Source: Parasitella parasitica (Eukaryota; Mucoromycota; Mucoromycetes; Mucorales; Mucoraceae). Taken from it: DNA of 32,492 nt. Numbering within the stretch: position 1 is the stretch's first letter; the number at the start of each line of letters is the position of its first letter. Shown in pieces: positions 1 through 8,819 of the stretch. Location: contig MU619310.1 in assembly GCA_025201805.1 (NCBI GenBank), positions 4,701-37,192 on the forward strand, in the 5' to 3' direction. Below the pieces are notes generated by a model. That model did not search any database. It worked only from the letters and a program-made list of their open reading frames with translations, and was not told where the DNA came from. Made by a program: the position numbers and the translations under genes.

Positions 1-870
1 TATACGGTATTGTTTAGTATAAATCGCGAAATGTATACCATCACATGTGTATCAGTGCTAAATACTTGGTAGTCTTCATTACAACATACAGTAAATATTA
101 CTTGCAAAGCTTAGCTGTCGTGCTGCCAATCGCTTTCTCTGGCAGTCTTTATATTTTAGTCCACGCATGACACTAGCAGTTTGATGGGACGCGAAAAAAT
201 GAAAATGACCTAGTGTGTGTGATTGAAATGAGAGCAGAGGGGGCAAGCAGGAGACAGAAAGAAGGCAGAAATAAAACAGTGTAATAGCAATTGGCAAGGA
301 ATTTTGTGACGGAGGATCAGTTGCCCTGGGCCAGCACAAAGAGCGATATGATTTTGTAGAGAATTCAGTTCAACGATGCCCAGTGCCGTTGGAAAAACAT
401 ATATATTGATAAACGAAATAAACAATGTGGTATGGACCACAGTATGATCATCTACTGTCAGAAAGATAATAGCTTGAGACAATTCAGTTTACCCAGTGCC
501 AAGTACCATTTTGCAAAATTGAAATAAACAGAGAATTCAAAAGATTGCTTTATTGGACAAAGGCAGAGATCTTGATTAGTGTTCGTAATGTAGGACTGAG
601 CAAGTAAGCCGTATTGGGATTAGATGAAGAAATCGTATCGATATTAGTAATATGGTCCATCTGTTCTTTATGGTGGATTTCTTTTGGAGAGCACAGTATA
701 CGAGAGCATAATCCATGGAATGACAGTATCTGCAATACGAGAGCATTGCAGCCCATGTTGCCAAAACTAGAACAATACTCTGTATATCGAGCAATTTGCG
801 AGAAAAATTTATTGGTTAGTAAGACCAATCCACGGCAGGTTGAAGTTTATCACGGCTTCATCCTCAACGG
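1..870. other. Intergenic, no gene supported
   Basis: No convincing coding region. Open frames on both strands around 550-874 lack recognisable motifs and use non-ATG starts. Two imperfectly duplicated blocks are visible near 362-425 and 481-530: both start with AATTCAGTT, continue with CCCAGTGCC and end with GAAATAAACA. The end of this stretch is probably the 3' flank of the minus-strand exons that follow. Confidence 0.5.
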
Positions 871-1122
871 CTAGTCTTCAATCACATCAGAGGCAAAGAT
901 ATTCTTGTTGTCCAAAGCCTGAGATATGCCAATGCAGATAGAATGAGCAAGTTTAAGTGAAGTATCTGCTTGATTGAAATTTGGCAAGGTAAATATCAAG
1001 CAGTTTTCGGCTGCAGATTATTGAGTATTGAGCATAATAGATACAAGAGATATTCGCTTACACATATATGGGCCACGTTTGGCTAAATCATTGAAACTTT
1101 GCTTTGCTACGGTAAATTTAGC
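871..1122 (-). pseudogene. Unidentified coding remnant, last two exons of a minus-strand gene
   Basis: I do not recognise the product. On the minus strand an exon at 1122-1062 and a terminal exon at 1010-871 join in phase across a 51-nt intron with a GTAAGC donor and a CTGCAG acceptor. They give about 66 codons of continuous, protein-like sequence ending in TAG at 871-873. The C-terminus reads ...SQALDNKNIFASDVIED, mixed hydrophobic and acidic, with no membrane segment or known motif. Upstream, toward 1480, no exon joins cleanly and stops appear in every frame, so the gene is either truncated or its 5' exons are unrecognised. The consistent phase and codon-like composition argue that it is or was coding. 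It may be a relic like the TBC gene that begins at 1482 on the other strand. Confidence 0.4.
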
Positions 1123-1481
1123 CTTCAATAATAAAAATGTTTACAGTATAAAGCATCCCATGATTTGCTTATTGAATTGAATCAGTGGTTATAAATGATG
1201 AAGCACATGTGATATGAGCAACTGATTTTTTGTAAATTCCGATCCCTCGATATTGAATTGATCTTTCGTGAAACTATACTTTTTATCTCTCTCTCTCTCT
1301 CTTTTCTTGATACGATTACTTGAATACATGCATGGTGAAAAAATGGGAGTAAAAATTTTGGTCGGTAAGTTGTCTTTGGCTCGGGTGAAGCATTCAACAA
1401 CAACACATTTAATGGCTTTTATCGTTTTAAACAGCAACAAGCATGCGCCGAGCTCAGCAAACATAAGATATCTTGGAGGCA
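1123..1481. other. Spacer with CT microsatellite
   Basis: Between the minus-strand remnant and the TBC pseudogene. It holds a short CT repeat near 1285-1302. Open frames read on the minus strand here (for example 1189-1482) run through the microsatellite and show no domain. Confidence 0.4.
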
Positions 1482-2680
1482 ATGACTAAAAATGATTTTG
1501 ATCAACTAAAGAGATTGGCTAGACAGCCTGGAGGTTTTGTAAATGATAAGCTCAGGCAATATGTGTGGTAGGTTGGTAATATATTTACTACAAAAGCCTC
1601 AGACGTTTCAAAAGGCATTTACAAACTTGAATAGGCCGGTTCTATCGCATACACAGCATGGCAATTATTTAGCAGAACGTGGTAGTGGTAAATAATGACT
1701 CCCTTTTTTTTATTCATTGTAGTGATTAGACAAAGTCTCAAAATGAATTTTCGTTAGAAAAAGGTCTGGCTGATCCGCTGTAAATATCTAAAGACGTTGA
1801 GAGATCATTGTACTACTATCCTCAAGGTTAGCTAATTGCATGTTGTTTAGATGCTATTGTTTGGAAATATAACCAACTAACCAAGCAGAAAACACAAAGA
1901 TGTGACTCCCATGTTTGAAGCGTACAAACAGCAAGAATTGAACTGCATGATAATAGAAATACTATGGAGAAATCCAGCACTCAAGTGCTGTCAAGTAAGT
2001 TTCCGGTTCTGCACGAGAGAAAGCCGCTAATATTGTGTGGTACTAGGGATTCCACGACATTTGCACTTGTTTTTTGCTAGTTCTCGGTAAAAAGGCAACC
2101 ATACCAGCAGCAGAAAATGATGCACTGTTCTTTATCCGGGATGCCATGCTGGATTCGTTCGATCCTGTCTCCAGACAACTACGGCTGATGAGTTCACTTA
2201 TTGAATACGAAGATCCCGAACTAACATCATTTTTGGAAATGGCAAACGTCATGCCATATTATGCACTGAGTTGAATCCTGACTTTGAGGCCTACGAGAAA
2301 GCCATTCGCTTGTTTGATCTATTCATTTCTAGCCAAGCCATTATGCCAGTGTACATAGCAAGCGCCGTAAGCTCTTAAATTCGATAGCGTAATTCCTGCT
2401 CGCTAATTGATTTCGTAGATAACATTATTACGCAGACATGAAATGTTAAAAGCAGAGCGAGATCTAGTTCATTCACTCATGACTCGGATTCCCCAAGATA
2501 TGGATATTGAAAGAATTATAGAAAAGGCTGTTTTGTTGGAAGAAAAGTATTCCGTACTCCAGTTGCAAAAGCAGAGTGGGGTCTGGCTGCATAACGAGTA
2601 AAAGAATTTTGCACTATCATCAATGCTCTTTAATATCTTCATTCTTGTTTTTTTCCACTAGATCTGTGATAAACACATGG
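1482..2680 (+). pseudogene. Broken TBC-domain Rab GTPase-activating protein (TBC1D20/Gyp8-like)
   Basis: TBC proteins stimulate GTP hydrolysis by Rab GTPases; the TBC1D20/Gyp8 branch acts on Rab1-type GTPases at the ER/Golgi. Pieces in the right order are: start at 1482 with LKRLARQPGGFVNDKLRQYVWP across an intron at 1568-1634; the arginine-finger block DVERSLYYYP at 1793-1823; the glutamine-finger block reading CCQGFHDIC around 1986-2064 across a canonical intron at 1995-2046; a clean exon at 2047-2271; then RLFDLFISSQAIMPVY, an intron, and RIPQDMDIERII up to about 2598. Damage: TGA at 2272-2274 where the family has Trp, a short deletion with frame change immediately after, a phase mismatch near 1723-1745 and again near 1825-1896, and the YxQ tyrosine replaced by Cys. 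A terminal exon after 2661 (SVINTWQKG) runs out of frame. I judge it a pseudogene; several undetected unusual introns would be the alternative. Confidence 0.65.
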
Positions 2681-4094
2681 CAAAAGGGCTGGGGAAGGCT
2701 ATGATGGGGGCAGGTGCCAGATCAATCTCAGCCGACGAGATGTCAAGGTCCTTCAATTTCTCGGTTGCGGTGGACATCGTGGCACCCATCATGTTGACAG
2801 ATGCATCATTGGAAACAGTGGGAGAGCTGATATTGGTAAGTTCTTCAGGTCTTGGAGACGAGACAGGCGAAGAGGTAGTTGACATAGTTGCTTGCAGAGA
2901 TCAATGATTGAAATAAACTGTAAAAAATGTAGTAAAAAGTGTAAAAACAACAATAGATGCAATTTAATTCCTTCTTTATTTTTGAAATAGGATAACGTGC
3001 AAAGGTTAGACATTTCTACTTTATTTATATTCGTTGTGGTAAACGGTCTGCCTGTCAGTTACGCCATAACTGTCAGTCAAGTTTTTCTGTTTCTGACACA
3101 TTTGTAAATGACATGCATGGACCAGTCCTTACATTGGTCTATGCGTTCCAAATGTGGTTTGTGGTTCGATTTCTTTTAGTTGGTTCTTAATTGATTATAA
3201 ATGCTTCGCGGTTTTACGGTTAGATATTTAGGTAATCTGTTTATTAGCTTGATTTGGAATCTCTAAGGTAGCTCCGTAAGAGACGACATTCAATTATCTT
3301 TTGTGGGAAGTTCTATCACTTCAGCACAACCACCACGTATGCATCACTGTATTGATTAAACCATGCACTATGTAGATCATTCATAGAATTGGCATGTATG
3401 TCCATGGACCAACCAGGTATTAATTCCTTGTACTTTAACATGAAAGTGGAAAACCTTGAATTTCTGTTGTGTGTTCAGGCCGTAAAGGCTGAGCGATGTG
3501 GGTTGCTGGGTTGGTGTTGTGCCTGAGATCTAACATGGGTATTCTCGCAATTATGCAAAGGATTATACCGTGATTACACTCATTAGAAACCCTTTATACC
3601 ACAAGGCTATTATACTCTTTCTCAAGACCACTATCCTTCCTGTCTCTCTCTCTGGTAATAACTGGTTTCCGATTCCTTGTACTAGCACCACATGGCTGGT
3701 AGTTGGTTTTGTCTGGTGCAAGCTTATTAAGCCTCGATTCCACAATCATGTAACCGATGTCAGTACTTGAAAAGAATAAATAGTCTAGGCAAATGTCGTG
3801 AATAGAAGAATCATCTTATTTTATATACGAATAAATATATCCAGTTTAATTGTATATCTATTTCGTATATTTAAACATTGTAATTTTAATATTCTTTGAG
3901 ATCTATAAAAATCTCACAAAATTATTGAATTTTATATCCCGCACTTTAATTTTTCTTCCAGAAGACATAAATGATTTTGGCCGTTTAAGCCAAGCATGCA
4001 AATCGTTTAAAAAAAAATGGAGGTACGTTTTTACTCACTATAATCCAATCAAACTTTTATTTATTTTCTTTACAGATCTTGATTCAAGCCACTA
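2681..4094. other. Intergenic, only weak coding traces
   Basis: No gene can be supported. 2658-2907 is open on both strands (75-76 codons) but carries no motif. 3570-3770 (+) has a hydrophobic frame without a good start. A 61-nt exon-like block at 3962-4022 (+) is framed by TTCTTCCAG and GTACGT and reads DFGRLSQACKSF, vaguely like the end of an F-box. A small hairpin, CAGTTA..TAACTG, lies near 3057-3075. Several AATAAA motifs occur near 3775 and 3830. Confidence 0.4.
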
Positions 4095-4668
4095 TCAATG
4101 CCTAGGGTCATCTATAGGAGAGCCTTCCATGAGAGCAGCTTTCTTGAGAGCTCGAGCAGGATCTAGGCTTGAAGGGCTAGGAGGAGGGACGGGTGAGCCG
4201 TGCATGTCAATATCTCGAGAGTTGGGCTTGAGAGCTTCAACATCCGTAGTAGTTTTAGTATGGATATTTTTGTTCTTTTTTGCATCTGCCTCGTGAGATG
4301 CCTTGTCAGAGGAATTGATATTTGGAGGATGGCTAGGGCGCACAGCAATATGTGACCTGGTCTGAGTAATAGTGGATACAGTGGGTACCTTTTTCGTAGT
4401 GGAGGTACTTTTTGCTCAATTCAACAGATTCCTTTGTTGCCTTGTGAGGTTTCTGGGCTGCTGACAGGTTGGCAATCACTCGTATCTTGGCGTGAGTGAG
4501 TTCAATAGAGCCACTACGCATCATATGACCCGTTTCATTGCAATAATAGTAACGGATCTACTTTTTGTAGTCTGGGCAGACAGCTTGACAGTGCTCAGTA
4601 CTTTGACGATTACGACAAAAGTCGACCATCTCGTCCGATTGCAGCAACACTTTTCGCTGCTCGCCATT
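4095..4668 (-). pseudogene. Decayed zinc-knuckle (CCHC) retroelement-type protein, C-terminal part
   Basis: Reading the minus strand from 4668: RKVLLQSDEMVDFC, then two tandem CCHC zinc-knuckle modules of the kind found in nucleic-acid-binding proteins of retroelements (gag or LINE ORF1). Knuckle 1 is C-x3-Q..TEH-x4-C with its second Cys now Arg. Knuckle 2 is YYYCNETGHM, with its first Cys now Tyr and its last Cys lost. A TAG stop lies between them (CPDYKK then stop). A basic linker follows (THAKIRVIANLSAAQKPHK). A one-base frame change near 4400-4420 moves the reading into a Ser/Pro-rich tail ending SPIDDPRH at the stop at 4095-4097. The 5' end stops abruptly at a C17 run. Loss of several zinc ligands plus a stop and a frameshift make it dead. 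The exact element family is inferred, not proved. Confidence 0.6.
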
Positions 4669-4671
4669 ACA

Positions 4672-4688
4672 CCCCCCCCCCCCCCCCC
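4672..4688. repeat. C17 homopolymer
   Basis: Seventeen C followed by GCCCCC. It marks the abrupt 5' limit of the zinc-knuckle relic. The length in the assembly may be unreliable. Confidence 0.8.
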
Positions 4689-4694
4689 GCCCCC

Positions 4695-5352
4695 ATCAAA
4701 ACGAAGTTAGAAAAAAATCACCTTGGCGAAACGAGGCCTATGTTTTTTAAGCGTAGTTTGGGGGACAGCTCGTTTTTATTTTAAATTAAATGAGGCGCCA
4801 ATAAGCGACAAAGAGAGACTCGTCTCCCTGTTATACCAAGTCTCAAAATTCTCTTGGATGCCGTGTGTTTGATTACAGTCAAGTTCATCAGAACGCTCAT
4901 ATACTGAAATTTTGAGCAATTTTAATGTAGCACTATTAAATTGTACGGTGAAACAGAAATATGATCTAGCCTGCCAACATTTCACGTTATTGTATATAAA
5001 TACTTGGATGTCACGTACGCAATCCTGTTACAGTCTTATTTTATACAGAGTATGCCTTGCGTGCATATGGTTTGCTTTGTTGAGGCCTCGGATTCTATGG
5101 ATCTGTACACTGGCACTAGATGGTTTTTAAAGAACTCCTGAAAGCACCCCTCACCTTCAGCTCGTTTTAACGCTATTTTTTGTTATGGGGTAGGACAACG
5201 CTAATCGATGAGAGCACAAACTACTCGAGAACTTTGATCTGGATACAATATTATCAAGGCTGATCTTTTCTTTTTTCTTTTTTCTTTTTGTTCTTTTTGC
5301 TCATATTTTGGTGCTCTAGTTCATAGCATCTATTTCATTACTGAATAGATAC
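4695..5352. other. Intergenic, promoter side of the kelch gene
   Basis: No gene supported. A 69-codon frame on the minus strand (4776-4985) has no recognisable domain. The last 100 nt are pyrimidine-rich (repeated TTTCTTTTT blocks, 5266-5300), as is common just upstream of fungal transcription starts. Confidence 0.4.
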
Positions 5353-7561
5353 ATGATGCAAGCTACGTTATTACTAATCTCTCTGGCGGTTATTGCTGTC
5401 ACTGCAGAGCAGCCATTTACCAGATACAATTCTGGTATGTGAACAACTTTTTACTCAATATATAGCAAACTATAGTAAAACATACTGCAGGATGTCAGTT
5501 ACTGTTGAACAGTACTCGAATTTACTGCTATTCAGGTGGATATGCAAAGGTTTTAAATCAAGAAATTACACCGCTTTCAGACCACTACTACTTGGATGTC
5601 TCCAAAGATATGGTTGTAGCTAGCAGCCGAACAGCCTGGACGAAAATCGCTGCTCCCAACAATTTTGCCACAGAAGCAACCACGGCTTATGTCAGTGTCA
5701 AATTATCAGACACGTCCGTCTTAATTAATGGCGGTACTGGCATCAACAATGGGAAAGATTATATGAAAAATCAAACGGTTATTTATCACGCTGACACTAA
5801 CCAGTGGGAAACAGTTTCGAATACTTCATCCATACCACAAACGTAAGTAAGATTGGAATACTTGCTACACATTGAAATGTCTTTCTGAACAAGAGCGATG
5901 TTACAATACTTGTAAATATAGTTACTATGGATCAGGAGCGCTTGGTACAGATAATACTGTTGTATTCTGGGGAGGCGGGGCGTAAGTCTACACAGCATAA
6001 ATTTAACAACTTTGAAATCTCATTGCCTCATAGAGTTATCGGCGATCTACTTTCCACATACAACGGCACAGCAAAGCTTCACATTGCTACACGGGTACAT
6101 GCAAAATATTTTCTGCTTTGAAGCTTGCTTCTAACAACTAATCTTATCAATAGAACGCTCAATGGAGTCTCCAGCCTACGTCTGTAGCATCGGGAAACTC
6201 TCGTTATGGACATACAGCTACAACTGATCAATCCGGCAGACTGATTTACTATTTTGGTGGTCGTGATATTATACGGGATCCAACCACTGGCGCTTACACT
6301 CGTCCTTACACTGCATTTACCAATGTAATGATTTACCACACCGACACATCAATCTGGGCTCAGAAGACAGCATCATCAACTAGCCCACCGTCAAATAGAA
6401 TGTCCCATACAGCTACTTTGAGTGAGTTATTATTTTTTTAGTTGATAGATTGAGTATGGCATTGACGGCTCAACGTTAGTTCCCAGCACTGGGAATTTCA
6501 TCATCTACGGTGGAGCCAGTCCTGATAGCATTGGGAGTAGGTATTTTGGATTTATAACACAATCAAGTAGAGCTGTAATCTCATGTGTATTGTTTAAAAA
6601 ATAGACCGTGTTCCTAGCAGCGATTACCTTCACTTGTACAATCCAACTGCAAACACATTTCAACCCATTAGCATCCCCTCCAATTCAGCGAGTGGAGCCG
6701 GTGCACGATTTGGACATTCAGGTACGTACTCCTATTGCAGGTTATGCAAATAAATTGCGTTTTATTGATCTGTGTCTGTAGCTGTTTTAAGTAACAATTC
6801 GTTGTTTATTCTCTTTGGTATTGATAGTACATTGCTGGCAACATCCGACTTTTACGTCTTGAATACGGATACTTACTCTTGGGAGACAACTTATCATGCA
6901 GACGGCACACAATCTTCAATTGATGGTACTAATAACAGTGCCAACTCAACTTTGGTTACTAATATTCCGTCCTCTAAAGATAAGCAAGATGCTGGATCCC
7001 AAGATAGGGGCCTCTCAAAAGGAGGGATTGCGGGTGTTGTGGTTGGTATCGTAGCAGCGGTATGTCACTATTTTACGTCTATATAAACTTGAATAGAAAT
7101 GAAACCCAAGCTAATACTCTGAACAGATTGGCGTAGCTGCAGCAGTTCTGCTTTTCAGGCATCAAAAGCAGAAAAAGGCAAAAGACACATATCCAAACTA
7201 TTGGGATGTCACGTCGATCAAAGATGAAAAAGAAAAAGAAAACATGCCAGCTGGCTCCAGTCAACCAGTTGACATTACACAGCTGCCAGGCAATACTACT
7301 TGCCGAACGGGTGATCCTGCCAACTTGATAAACGATCGTGATGTAAATCCACCTTCATCTCCACCCAAAGTTTTGTTAACTGGCGTTGATGCTGCTGCTG
7401 CTAACAAGGACGGCTCTTCTGGTGTCGACTCCGGCAGCACATGCATTACTAAGGATAATGCCAAAAAGGTGTGGCCACCGGATGCTCATAGTAGGTCTCC
7501 CATCGTAACACCCTCTGCTGGCTCCGGATATGAAAAGCCTGATGTCGGAAACCAAGATTAA
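5353..7561 (+). CDS. Kelch-repeat single-pass membrane protein (9 exons, 569 aa)
   Basis: Exons by splice signals and phase: 5353-5434, 5491-5842, 5922-5981, 6034-6094, 6154-6421, 6480-6536, 6605-6721, 6782-7059, 7127-7561 (1710 nt). Residues 1-18 (MMQATLLLISLAVIAVTA) are a signal peptide. The ectodomain has kelch-blade signatures: IYCYSGGYA, SVLINGG, TVVFWGGG, LIYYFGGRD, FIIYGGAS, LFILFGID, with YHTDTSIW- and YSWET-type strands, so a beta-propeller. A Gly/Ala/Val helix at about 414-435 (GVVVGIVAA then IGVAAAVLLF) spans the membrane and is followed by Lys-rich sequence, placing about 134 residues in the cytoplasm; that tail is Pro/Ser/Asp-rich and disordered. An intron cuts the codons for the membrane helix. 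Ligand and function are unknown; proteins of this layout are numerous in Mucorales, where a surface or secretory role is only inferred. ATG at 5356 is an equally good start. Confidence 0.85.
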
Positions 7562-7616
7562 TAGCATTTCAATCCTCTACACATCAGCAAACAAGGGCTT
7601 TGTTCCTGAGTAAAAA

Positions 7617-7622
7617 AATAAA
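7617..7622 (+). terminator. Poly(A) signal of the kelch gene
   Basis: AATAAA lies 56 nt after the kelch stop codon, on the transcribed strand. Confidence 0.5.
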
Positions 7623-7789
7623 TCCTTCCACATGGTGGTTTCCATAGGAGATGGCCATAAAATAAACAAAGTATGCTGCGAGTTTGTCATAATCTTTTAC
7701 AAAATATGCATATAAAAGTAGTGGATAAATTCCTATCCGAGGTTGCCCAAGGCATGTGTTTTTAAATATGGGCCAATTCGTATTATCAT

Positions 7790-7826
7790 GCTCTTTTCTC
7801 TTTTTCCCTTTTTTTTTTCCCACCAG
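7790..7826 (+). promoter_or_regulatory. Polypyrimidine tract ending CACCAG, possible 5'-UTR intron acceptor
   Basis: A long C/T tract ends in CCCACCAG at 7819-7826, 14 nt before the start codon of the metallo-hydrolase gene. It has the form of a 3' splice site, so the transcript may carry a 5'-UTR intron. A pyrimidine-rich promoter element is the alternative. Confidence 0.3.
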
Positions 7827-7840
7827 ATATAGACTCTAAA

Positions 7841-8794
7841 ATGACAGAAGTGCTTGCTGTTATTCCTAAATTCACTCAATTAAGCAGGCGTGTTTGGAGA
7901 GTCCTCGGACTGAACCCAGGCAAGTTCACGCTACAAGGCACCAACACATATTTACTGGGAGCAGGCGCTCAAAAGATTTTGCTGGATTGTGGAGAAGGCA
8001 AGCCTGATTATTTGGCACACCTCGAGATTTGTTTGCAAGATATTCAACCCGACGCATACATTTCAGATATTATCATCAGCCATGGACACAGCGACCATTG
8101 GGGAGGGCTCAAAGATATTCTTGGCTCATCCACGCTGAATCCAAACAAGCGGATTCAGGTACACAAGTTCAATGTCCCACACGGCTGCCTTGTGGATCAT
8201 ATGGACCGATTTCCCAATGATATCAATGTGAATTCTCTGGTGGATAATCAGATATTCAAGGCTGAGGACACCACACTGCGGGTTATCTACACGCCAGGCC
8301 ATACCAAAGACCACTGCACCTTTTGGCTGGAAGAGGAGCAAAGCATTTTCACTGCAGATTGTGTGCTGGGGCAAGGCACGGCAGTGTTTGACGATTTGTC
8401 AGAATATATTGCAGGGCTCGAACGCCTGCTTACCTATCAGCCCAAACAACTGTACCCAGGCCATGGGCCTGTTGTCGAAGAGGGAACTGCCAAAATCCAA
8501 GAGTATGTCAAACACCGCCTCGAAAGAGAGAGCCAAGTGGTTCAGTTGCTGACCAAAGAAGGCGCATTGGAGCAAGGATGGACGCCTATGGAAATCGTAG
8601 AAACACTGTACAAGGGATATCCCGAATCTCTGTATCTGCCTGCTGCTCGTGGCATTGTGCTCCATCTGCACAAATTAAACAAGGATGGAAAAGCAGAGAC
8701 GCTTGAAAACCATGCGTTTATTCCAGACAACTACGACAAAATTGTGAATGCCAAGTGGTATTGGCTTCCCAAAGCTGGCAAAAATAGTTTATAG
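7841..8794 (+). CDS. LACTB2-like metallo-beta-lactamase-fold protein (317 aa)
   Basis: Single-exon gene of the LACTB2 branch (glyoxalase II-like MBL fold). Human LACTB2 is a mitochondrial single-strand RNA endonuclease of 288 aa; this protein is slightly longer. The two-metal site is complete: SHGHSDH gives H81, H83, D85, H86, then H154 (TPGHTKDH), D173 (TADC) and H208 (YPGHGP). The N-terminal LNPGKFTLQGTNTYLLG block is the family hallmark. The C-terminal part from about 245 (WTPMEIVETLYKGYP..) matches the winged-helix-like tail of the family. No clear mitochondrial presequence is visible, so location is open. The ATG at 7841 sits in a good context (AAAATGAC) and precedes the conserved block by the usual 25 residues. 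Fungal thioesterases of polyketide pathways share this fold, but no polyketide synthase is nearby. Confidence 0.9.
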   Translation: MTEVLAVIPKFTQLSRRVWRVLGLNPGKFTLQGTNTYLLGAGAQKILLDCGEGKPDYLAHLEICLQDIQPDAYISDIIISHGHSDHWGGLKDILGSSTLNPNKRIQVHKFNVPHGCLVDHMDRFPNDINVNSLVDNQIFKAEDTTLRVIYTPGHTKDHCTFWLEEEQSIFTADCVLGQGTAVFDDLSEYIAGLERLLTYQPKQLYPGHGPVVEEGTAKIQEYVKHRLERESQVVQLLTKEGALEQGWTPMEIVETLYKGYPESLYLPAARGIVLHLHKLNKDGKAETLENHAFIPDNYDKIVNAKWYWLPKAGKNSL

Positions 8795-8795
8795 T

Positions 8796-8807
8796 AATAA
8801 AAATAAA
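8796..8807 (+). terminator. Overlapping AATAAA signals between converging genes
   Basis: Two AATAAA hexamers (8796 and 8802) directly follow the stop codon of the metallo-hydrolase gene. The converging CNH gene stops at 8820, so the two 3' UTRs must overlap. Confidence 0.5.
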
Positions 8808-8819
8808 CCGTAGACAAGT

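Noticed and set aside
614-874. 86-codon plus-strand ORF
   Set aside because: Starts with TTG, has no motif and is opposite other open frames.
2658-2907. 75-76 codon ORFs on both strands after the TBC pseudogene
   Set aside because: Mirror-image open frames without motif; neither joins in frame to the TBC exons.
3160-3175. GGTTCGATTTC resembling a tRNA B box
   Set aside because: No A box or cloverleaf can be drawn around it; no tRNA or rRNA gene was recognised anywhere in the window.
3570-3770. Hydrophobic plus-strand frame with TTWLVVGFVWCKLIKPR, faintly like the end of an oligopeptide transporter
   Set aside because: The likeness rests on about 15 residues, no flanking transporter motifs or splice structure support it, and the minus strand is also open.
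3962-4022. Exon-like block reading DFGRLSQACKSF with splice-like borders
   Set aside because: Too short and no partner exon; the F-box resemblance is only suggestive.
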